Shown: in pieces, positions 56,816-64,000 of the stretch
Layout: each line of letters opens with the position of its first letter
Numbering within the stretch: position 1 is the first letter of the stretch
From: Tupaia tana
Taxonomy: Eukaryota > Chordata > Mammalia > Scandentia > Tupaiidae
Direction of reading: 5' to 3'
Assembly: GCA_026018925.1 (NCBI GenBank)
Contig: JAKSZU010000018.1
Coordinates: 7,842,320-7,906,319, forward strand
DNA length: 64,000 nucleotides
Translations under genes and position numbers: made by a program
The notes under the pieces: generated by a model
What the model saw: only the letters and a program-made list of their open reading frames with translations
What the model was told of the DNA's origin: nothing
The model's database searches: none

Positions 56816-57440
56816 TGTTGCCTATTAATACCTCTCGGGGGGTGAACCTTATCAGCCAGTGAAAATGTTCACTAATAGTGCAGTATTGGACAAAGTTCTA
56901 GATTCCAGATCTTAACCCTTTAGTTGCTGGATTGTAGGGAAACCTGGGAGAAGCTGTGTTAGAAAGGGAACAGGAGACACTTCTCAGCTGCACAGAGGGA
57001 CTTCAATGTTTTAGCAAATGGAACATCTAATTTAGTCCAGTGAGGTTGAATATAAACCTTGGTATTACGGGCTGATTGCCAAATGGCTTGTTTTGTCCCC
57101 TCCAGCTACTCAGACTGGATAAAGAACCTATATGGTGAAGAGTTTACCCCCAGTAGTTTCTGGTGAGACCCACTGGGTGACTCACAAAGTGACAAAGGTG
57201 GGCAGGAAATGCCTCAGCCCCTAGTGAGCTCATAGTTAAGTGAGGGGAAAAGGCAGGAACTTGGGTAATTGCAAGACAACAAGGAATGGATTCTGACAGG
57301 AGGATGCAGAGACAGCTTCAGAGACACCAGAGGGTATTTTTTTTTTTTTTAAGTATTACCTTTTAGTTACACAAAAAACACTAGAATTAAATAGCACTCA
57401 TAAAAATTAAAGGTAATATTTTTCTAAATTAAAAAATTAG
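56816..57440. other. Non-coding stretch, nothing recognised
   Basis: A 12-T run is at about 57339. A possible L2 scrap is at 57240-57310. No gene. Confidence 0.4.
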
Positions 57441-57442
57441 AA

Positions 57443-57710
57443 GGACCAGCAGTTAGTGTAATGGCTATGTCGCTGGACTCCCACGTAGTCGATCGTGGTT
57501 CGAGTCCCGGACCCGGTGGCTTAAACTCACACAGGGCGCGTGTGCGTGCGTGCCCAAGATCCCGAGAGGAGAATGGAGGAGAAGGGATTGCGGCGTGGCC
57601 ATACCCCCCGGGCGGTGATTTCTCGCTTTCTGTCTCTCTGTCTCTCTCTGTCTGTCTGGTGAATGCACATGCCCTATAGCAAAAAAAAAAAAAATAATAA
57701 TAAAAATAAA
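57443..57710 (+). repeat. Young tRNA-derived SINE
   Basis: 'ggaccagcagttagtgtaat' head, B box 'ggttcgagtcccgg', dense CpG. The tail has become (AAT/AAATA)n. A duplication around 'aaattaaaaaattag' and 'aataaattagatat' is only weak. Confidence 0.9.
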
Positions 57711-57724
57711 TAAATAAATTAGAT

Positions 57725-58330
57725 ATAGATCTAAAGACTCCCTAGGACCACTTTAGCTCAATCCCCAACCTCATAAGTAACCATGATTAGCTTGAATATT
57801 TGAGTCTGTGGTTCCAGTAATGATGTGTGTGTGTGTGTGTGTGTTTACATAAATGTATCATACCATAAATATTGGCATTGAACTTGCATTTTCTTACTTG
57901 CTAATAAGCTGAGAAGCTTTCCGAGTGAATATATGAAGAAACACGGATCTTCTAACCCAGGCACAATAGTTCCCTGACAGTGCAGGTTCACACTTTGTAC
58001 ATTTATTCTCCCCTTGATGATATTTACGTAACACTGAATTGTTCCCATCATAAACAGTACAGGAGTAAACATCCTATTCCTGTCTTCTTGTAATCAACTG
58101 GAGAGTCTGACAAGAGACATACAGAACTCTGTGTTTGCCAACTCAATACATGTACAACAACTGCCTCCCTTCCCCCACATCCTAAGCAGCTACACAGACA
58201 TGTCTTTTCACCAACGGGATATAGAAGTATATTTCCCTAGACCTCTGCCAACATGTGATATTATCAAATATACCCCTCGCCCATATTATGGGTGAAAACA
58301 AGTTCATTGGTTTTTCTCTGAGCGTCATTT
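57725..58330. other. Non-coding stretch with (TG)n
   Basis: A (TG)n run of about 11 units is at 57822-57844. No gene. Confidence 0.6.
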
Positions 58331-58333
58331 TAT

Positions 58334-58590
58334 ATTTTTATTGCAAGAGGGTGCATGTGCTCACTAGGAGGGTGGGAGGGGTACCGGGAGAATTTTCCAG
58401 TGGTGCATGGTCACATTACTATCCCTTTGCTCCACTTCTCCGTCCCGTCAGGGTGTGAGGCATGCATGCACATGCCCCTAGCATGTTTCTCAGGCTGCCT
58501 GGGCCAGAATTGAAATGTGGTCAGCCATGTGGGATCTGGTTCCCAATGCACAGTGCCTAACTACTGTGCGATGGGGTTGAACTCCCCTGA
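58334..58590 (-). repeat. SINE, long-head variant (reversed)
   Basis: 'gcaagagggtgcatgtgctc', 'tcagggtgtgaggcatgcat', and head ending 'gcgatggggttgaactccc'. Confidence 0.75.
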
Positions 58591-59044
58591 ACATTATTTT
58601 AAAACTACACCAGCTATTTACACCAGATATGCTTATTAGGGAAGAAAAAGCAATCAGAGCGGAAGTGATGAGTGTTACGAGGGGTCTGCAGGTGTAGAGG
58701 GTGTGTTATGGATAAACTATTGGGTATGAAGGATGGGAGAAGGTTTCCAGGAGGAAGTGGTGAAACTAGCAGTGTATGGTTCTAGACCACACTCTGGGGT
58801 CTACCTTCCACCCTATTGCCAGTGAAGACATAGCTGGCATTCCTAGGATCTAAAGATGCAAGTGAAGTTTGCATTTCAGAAACATGCCTTTGGGTGCCTT
58901 GTAGAGAGAACACTAAGCACAAGGCAGGTATGGGAGGGGAGGTGGGTGTGGGAGTCATACCTAGGACCTGTTTCTAAGTAAAAGTGACTGTGCATGATTA
59001 CTTCTCAAATGTGGAGCTTGAAGATAAGGGGTGCACTTAACATA
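58591..59044. other. Non-coding stretch, nothing recognised
   Basis: No supportable feature. Confidence 0.4.
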
Positions 59045-59294
59045 TTTTTTTTTCTTTTTTAATCTGCCAGAGGCTACATGTGCTCACTGCGGGGGAGAGG
59101 GGGAATGAGAAAGCATCCCCCTTGGGGGATGGTCACACTGCAATCCCTTCTCTATCTCTCCTTTATGTCAGGATTTTGGCCATGCACAAACATGTGCCTG
59201 GTGTGTTTTTCAAGCTGCAGGGTTGAGAACTCAAATTGCACAGTTGGCCATGTGGGATCCAGCTGCCTGAACTGCCATGCCACTAGCTAGCTCC
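59045..59294 (-). repeat. SINE, intermediate variant (reversed)
   Basis: T tract, 'ctgccagaggctacatgtgc', 'gtcaggattttggccatgca', and head 'ccatgccactagctagctccc'. Confidence 0.78.
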
Positions 59295-59446
59295 CAATGG
59301 ACCCAACTTCTGGAACTTCTCAGAGCTCCTTTTCCCTACTCTTCTGGGTGGCTGCAGATATCCTTGTAGAAAGATGCAACTCAAGTATGGTTTATGAACC
59401 AACTTTGTCAAATTGCTTGGGAACATGCTAAAACTGCACTTTTGGG

Positions 59447-59708
59447 GACCAGCAGATGGCATAGTGGTTATGTCGCTGAACTCCCATGTGGCCAACTGCA
59501 ATTCACGTCCCAGACACGGTGGCTTGAAAAATCACACCAGGTGCAAGTGAGTGCATGCCCACAATCCCAGGAGGAAAATAGAGGAGAATCGATTTCGGCA
59601 TGACCATCCCCTTTGGGGGGTGATTTCTCTCTTTCTCACCATCTCTCTCTCTCTCTCTGTCTCTCTCTTGCTCTCTGGGGAGCATGTACACCCTATGGCA
59701 AAAACCTC
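59447..59708 (+). repeat. tRNA-derived SINE, target of a second SINE
   Basis: Head 'ggaccagcagatggcatagt'. The end 'ccctatggcaaaaacctc' is interrupted by the next element. Its A-rich tail ('cttaaaaaagc') resumes after 59965. Confidence 0.88.
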
Positions 59709-59965
59709 AATTTTTTAGAGAGAGATATTTTTGCTATAAGACATGTGTGCTCACCAGAAAGACAGAGACAGACAGACAGACAGACAGAGAGAAATCACCC
59801 CCCCCCCCCCCCAGGAGTGATAGCCATGTCACAATCCCTTGTCCATTCTCCTCTCAGGATTTTGGGCACGTACACACACAAGCCTGGCATGAGTTTAAGC
59901 CACTGGACCTGGGAATCGGACCTATGGGAGTATAGCAACATATCCATTATGCCACCTGCTGGTCG
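59709..59965 (-). repeat. tRNA-derived SINE nested in another, tail to tail
   Basis: Reversed copy from 'ttttttagagagagatattt' to 'atgccacctgctggtc'. 'tggcaaaaa' occurs before it (59696-59704) and just after it (59966-59974), so it inserted into the 3' end of the SINE at 59447. It also has (GACA)n and a 15-C run. Confidence 0.85.
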
Positions 59966-60044
59966 TGGCAAAAAGCTTTCTTAAAAAAGCATATTTGTAG
60001 TATGACCCTACACCCATTGAGTTAGAATTTCTGGTGGTAGGTCA

Positions 60045-60605
60045 CCCTTCAGATGATTATCTTTTCTTTCTTTTTAACTTTTCATTTTTGTGTTTATTAA
60101 ATTTTTTGCTTTTTTTCCCTCTGGTCCTCTCCCTCCCACCATTATTCCCTAGCCTCTACTACCCACCCCCTTCTATACAGTCTCTAGGATCCACAGTTAT
60201 CTTCCAATCTTTCAGTTTCTGCCATAGTGTATAGACATTTGGTATACATCAAGTGGGGACATACAATGCTTGTCTTTCACAATCTGGTTTACTTTACTTA
60301 GCATTACATCTTTCATATTCATACACTTTATATCAAATGTCAGGTTGTCATTTTTTATAGCTGAGTAGTATTCCATAGAATACATGTGCCACATTTTTTT
60401 TTTTTTTTCAATCCACTCATCTGTCCTTGGATATTCAGGTTGATTCCATGTCCTACGAATTGTGAATCATGCCTCAATCAACATGAATGTGCAAGTGTTT
60501 TTCCAATTGTTTTTCTCTCCTTTGGGTAGATACCTAAGAACGGAATTACTGGGTCATATGGTAGTTCTATCTGTGGGTTTCTGAGGAACCTCCATATTGT
60601 CACTA
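60045..60605 (-). pseudogene. LINE-1 3' end with ORF2 C-terminus (5'-truncated)
   Basis: On the minus strand, the last part of L1 ORF2 and its 3' UTR. The translated end contains the L1 hallmark MEYYSAIKNDN and stops at 60212. Upstream are 'tatggaggttcctcagaaac' and 'taattccgttcttaggtat'. The 3' UTR is pyrimidine-rich on the plus strand ('ctctggtcctctccctccca'). Only about 0.56 kb remains of a roughly 6-kb element, so it cannot be active. Confidence 0.88.
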
Positions 60606-61855
60606 TTAACAAAATTCAATACAAATTTGATTAGGTGATAATCTTATACGCTCAAATTTGAGAAGCACAGATGTCTAAGATTCTATCTAAGAGCCCACAT
60701 GGGAGGAGCCTAGATCCCTGAGTCATCATCTGGAGAAGAACCACTTATGAGAGTCAGTGGAACAGGCTCTATTGCATTGTTTTATGAAAACAAAAACAAA
60801 AACAAAAAAGCAGTAAAGCCACTGGGATCATTTGTGTTTGTTGCACCGTCAGCATGGTCAGCATGGTCTATAATGACCAAGGCACAGTTAAAATAAATGA
60901 AGGTCCAGATTTCTGCTCAGTGGCTCCTCCAGACATTTCCAGTTCCCTACACCAGGAGAAGACTATGCTCAGAGTCAATGGCCAGATTTCTCTCTTCCAT
61001 GTGATTACAAGTGAGTAAGACTAGACAATGTCTTCAGTCTCCTGTGGAGTGAGGAGGGGACCAGGACCAACCCAGTTAGTTCCCAGTATTGCTGATGAAA
61101 CACTTAAAATGACCAGTTTCTTCCTGGTTTGGGCCTACATTTATATTCATAAGTGGTCAGAGTGATTCCTCTACTGAAAAGAAGGTAAAAATATAAAAAC
61201 AGAAAAATACCTTCTCTCACATTCCTGTTTCTTATCCACTACCCATAACACCTTATGCCTCAGCTCTCCCCTTCTCCCCTGAAGAACAAATAATTCATCA
61301 CAACTAAATGCCTTCAGTCAAATATCTCGTGTTCCTCTATCTAGGTGGAGAAAAAAGGAAAGAAAAAAAGAATTAAGAAAAACGTGTGATGGCAAACTGG
61401 TGCCATGCTGGGTATTTGCATCAAGATGTTACTCTTGTCTATGTAGATCACTGGGTTGAGATTCTGAGGCTCAGCGTAACACAGAGGGAGAAAGTGCCAG
61501 TCAATTAATCACTTAGCATTGCCACATATGTCCAGCCCTGTTCTGGCTAATGATGGCTTATTTCTTGAGCCTTCTCTGACTCCTCACACTTCCTGCTCAG
61601 TGTTAGAGTGCAAACTCATTCAAGGTCTTGAGATTCTCTCTGTGCCTCCTTCGGTATGCAACCCAGAAACTTCTGTCTCCTGTGGGAATTTCCCATTGGC
61701 CTCTCCAAAGGTTAGTGACTCAGGAAAAAGGTGTACAGGACAACAATGACACTTGATTATTGCTGTCACTTCAAACAGCAGTTCTGGGTCTAACAGCACC
61801 TTCAGATCTTGGTGCTGGAACTGTCATCTGAAATGAGGATGTTCAGCCTAATGCC
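60606..61855. other. Non-coding stretch, nothing recognised
   Basis: No gene. 'gtcagcatg' is tandemly doubled at about 60849-60868. The 76-codon ORF at 61519-61749 is unsupported. Confidence 0.4.
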
Positions 61856-61859
61856 CGCG

Positions 61860-62155
61860 AACGAGGAGTCAGCAAATGACAGTCACAGGGCCACATGTGG
61901 CTCACCACCTGCCTTTGTACAGCTCAGAAGCCAAGAATGGTTTTTGTATTAAACAAACAAAAATAGAAGAAAAATTGTGAAAAAAAAAAAACCCACCCAA
62001 TATCTAGTAGCATGTGAAAAAAAATTAGTGATACATGTAATGAAAAATTATATGAAACTTATATTTCGTAATAAGTAAGTTTAATCAGAGTCCAGTCATA
62101 CTCACGCCTATGGTCTATGAGTCCTTTCCCACTCCAGAGAAGAGCTGGTGAACTA
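61860..62155 (+). repeat. Ancient repeat, related to 9025 and 20205
   Basis: 'ggagtcagcaaatgacagtc', 'acctgcctttgtacagctca', 'aagccaagaatggtttttgt', and 'aaaaattatatgaaactta' are the other part of the same pan-mammalian element seen at 9025. Confidence 0.65.
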
Positions 62156-62377
62156 AGTGGGAGACAAAGTCAGAAACTTTACTATTTGGGTTCTTTTTAT
62201 GTATTTATTTATTTCTGAAACATTTTTAAAAATTAATTCACATTCATTCCCTAAGCATCATCACAGCATACAAAATGTGATTTTCCCATCCAGAAAATAT
62301 TGGGTAGTGGCTTAACCATGCATGTTATCATCAATAATTTTCTATTTCTAGTTTTGTACATATCTATTTATCTATAT

Positions 62378-62610
<233 letters not shown>

Positions 62611-62689
62611 TTCAGTTACAAGTTCAGTTGGTAATTTCAAGAAAAGCGTTTCTTAAAGGAAATTTGCCCACACCTAGTCTAGCAAACAG

Positions 62690-63880
62690 AGTCACATTTT
62701 CCCTCGTTGTCAAATAGATGTCCTGGATTAACACAGTCTCGGTATGGCTCCATATTAAATTATTGGGAGGGATAAGGTCGTTTTGAGAGTTTTCCAATCT
62801 GAAAATTGGGCTTTGGGTGGGGCGGTGGAGTCAGGCGACGTCTGGCCTGAAGCTCCCTCAGCTCACAGGTGTGAAGGAGCTGGTTCTGCCGGTGGAGACT
62901 CTCACCTGAGGGAGGAGAGCAGAGGCAAGCTGCAATGGAGAGCCCTCTGCTTTGGCAGGTGCCGTTCTTTTTAATTAGGGTGTGGGTTGATGAGCTCCAG
63001 CTCCACCCCAGAGGTATCACGGGAAGGGGCGGAGTCCACCAGACATCAAACAAATGGCTTCGGGAGAGAGCATCTTACAGACTGCACGTCCATAATTGCA
63101 GGCTCGTTGTTGCCAACTGGAGCTCAGGAAATCAAGATGCGATTGAGAGTGGCATTTCCAACCTTCCCTAGAAATGGAGGAAATCAGTTTTATTTATTAA
63201 TTCCATCTTGCCGGCTCCTGATTTGGCGCGAACGGTTATGTTCTGCAGCACGTTTCCACCTTGCAAGCAGCTAGAGTTAATTTAATGAAATGAGTAGTCT
63301 TGTGATGACCTGAAGGGGGAAAACACATTAATCTGGAAACTATCAAAGCCGTCTGACATGTATTATTGTAGGACTCAGAAAAAATAAACAGTTTATGTAG
63401 AAGATTAAGTGGTGGTGTGGATTTGCTTTTGACATATCTTGTCTCCAAATCTAAGTTGGGGATTTATTATCTCGCTATCATGTCACAGCTATCTCATTTA
63501 TATGATAACACATCTGTAATGTTTTACAAGTGCAGCACTACTTGTTCGAAATGGGGCTTTTTTAAGTCCTAAATTATAGTACCTGGAGAGGCATGCATAA
63601 TTATAGTGCGAGTTAGCAAATGAGAGGGTGCATTTTCCACCCGCACTCAGCATTAATCGTCAGCACAGTGGGTGCAATAAAATCATAATTGCTTCTTCTA
63701 AACTTCTCATCTGAGCTGCACAGGTTGAAGGCAGTGGTTTGGTGGGGAGATGCCTATTTCATGGTGGGTGGAGGCCCTATTCTCATCTTTCCAGAGATTT
63801 CCTGGATTGCAGACCTGGAGACAGCTCTGACTTCAGACCAAGAGCTAAACCCCACTAGGACTACACACTGAGGTCTCCAA
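62690..63880. promoter_or_regulatory. Repeat-free island with GC boxes; candidate regulatory element
   Basis: About 1.2 kb without a recognisable repeat, the longest clean stretch near the window end. GC boxes are at 62818-62825 (GTGGGGCGG-type) and 63026-63032 (GGGGCGG). There is a YY1-type CCATCTTG at 63203-63210, an E2F-type TTTGGCGCGAA at 63222-63232 running into an AACGGTTA MYB-like site, and several TAATTA/ATTA motifs further on. This is a plausible enhancer or promoter. No start site, TATA box or CpG island is evident, and all ORFs are short and overlap in conflicting frames. Confidence 0.4.
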
Positions 63881-64000
63881 TCTTTTATTTTTTTTTTTAA
63901 TGGCAAAACCAAAATATGTCACTTTTATTATTAATAGCAACAAATATTTATTTGGTGCTTTGTAGAGTACAAAGTGCTATTACATTTTGCATTGAACCTC

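Noticed and set aside
60212..60394. Independent small gene with MWHMYSMEYYSAIKN
   Set aside because: The peptide is the C-terminus of L1 ORF2, so it belongs to the truncated L1 at 60045-60605.

Overview
This window looks like non-coding nuclear DNA from a placental mammal: an intergenic or intronic stretch dense in interspersed repeats. I found no protein-coding gene I would defend. The longer open reading frames are antisense or sense passages through SINEs, poly-T tracts and simple repeats. The exceptions are decayed L1 ORF2 pieces and one possible processed retrocopy.

Organism. The dominant repeat is a tRNA-derived SINE of about 250-280 bp, with more than 30 copies on both strands. It has a tRNA-like head with A and B boxes, a body with a fixed CT-rich tract, a conserved 'cctatagcaaaaacctct' end, and an A-rich tail. 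Young copies keep their CpGs and have perfect 13-16 bp target-site duplications (TSDs). Only one 7SL/Alu-like fragment is present, so primate (except by loss) and tree shrew are unlikely. Rodent, rabbit, ruminant, bat and carnivore SINEs are absent. From memory the SINE fits the CYN family of colugos (Dermoptera, Galeopterus). That is an inference, about 0.6-0.7 confident. Old pan-mammalian repeats (MIR, L1M-type L1, hAT/MER5-like elements, MaLR LTRs) confirm a placental mammal.

Layout. 1-5 kb: old SINEs, a MIR, an inverted pair of about 150-bp repeats (1902-2060 and 4690-4840), and between them a possible processed retrocopy on the minus strand. 5-16 kb: scattered SINEs, hAT-like fossils, and a repeat-free island at about 14.85-15.56 kb. 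16.7-18.6 kb: an ancient L1 3' region broken by a mariner-like MITE. 24.5-25.4 kb: a gamma-type endogenous retrovirus LTR followed by a primer-binding site for tRNA-Thr and part of the leader. 30.6-32.7 kb: a fossil L1 ORF2 carrying several later SINEs, just downstream of the 7SL-like fragment. 35.7-36.1 kb: a solo MaLR LTR. 39.5 kb: a C-rich, G-quadruplex-capable tract. 45.9-49.4 kb: two direct copies of a 155-180-bp sequence, an ERV2-like solo LTR nested in a SINE, and a fossil L1. 57-60.6 kb: SINEs including a tail-to-tail nested pair, then an L1 3' end with the ORF2 C-terminus. 62.3-62.6 kb: a compound microsatellite joined to an L1 3' fragment. 62.7-63.9 kb: a repeat-free island with GC boxes and YY1-, E2F- and MYB-like sites.

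There is no gene cooperation to describe. The biology of the window is serial retrotransposition, whose order can be read from nesting, with a few repeat-poor islands that are the best candidates for regulatory function.
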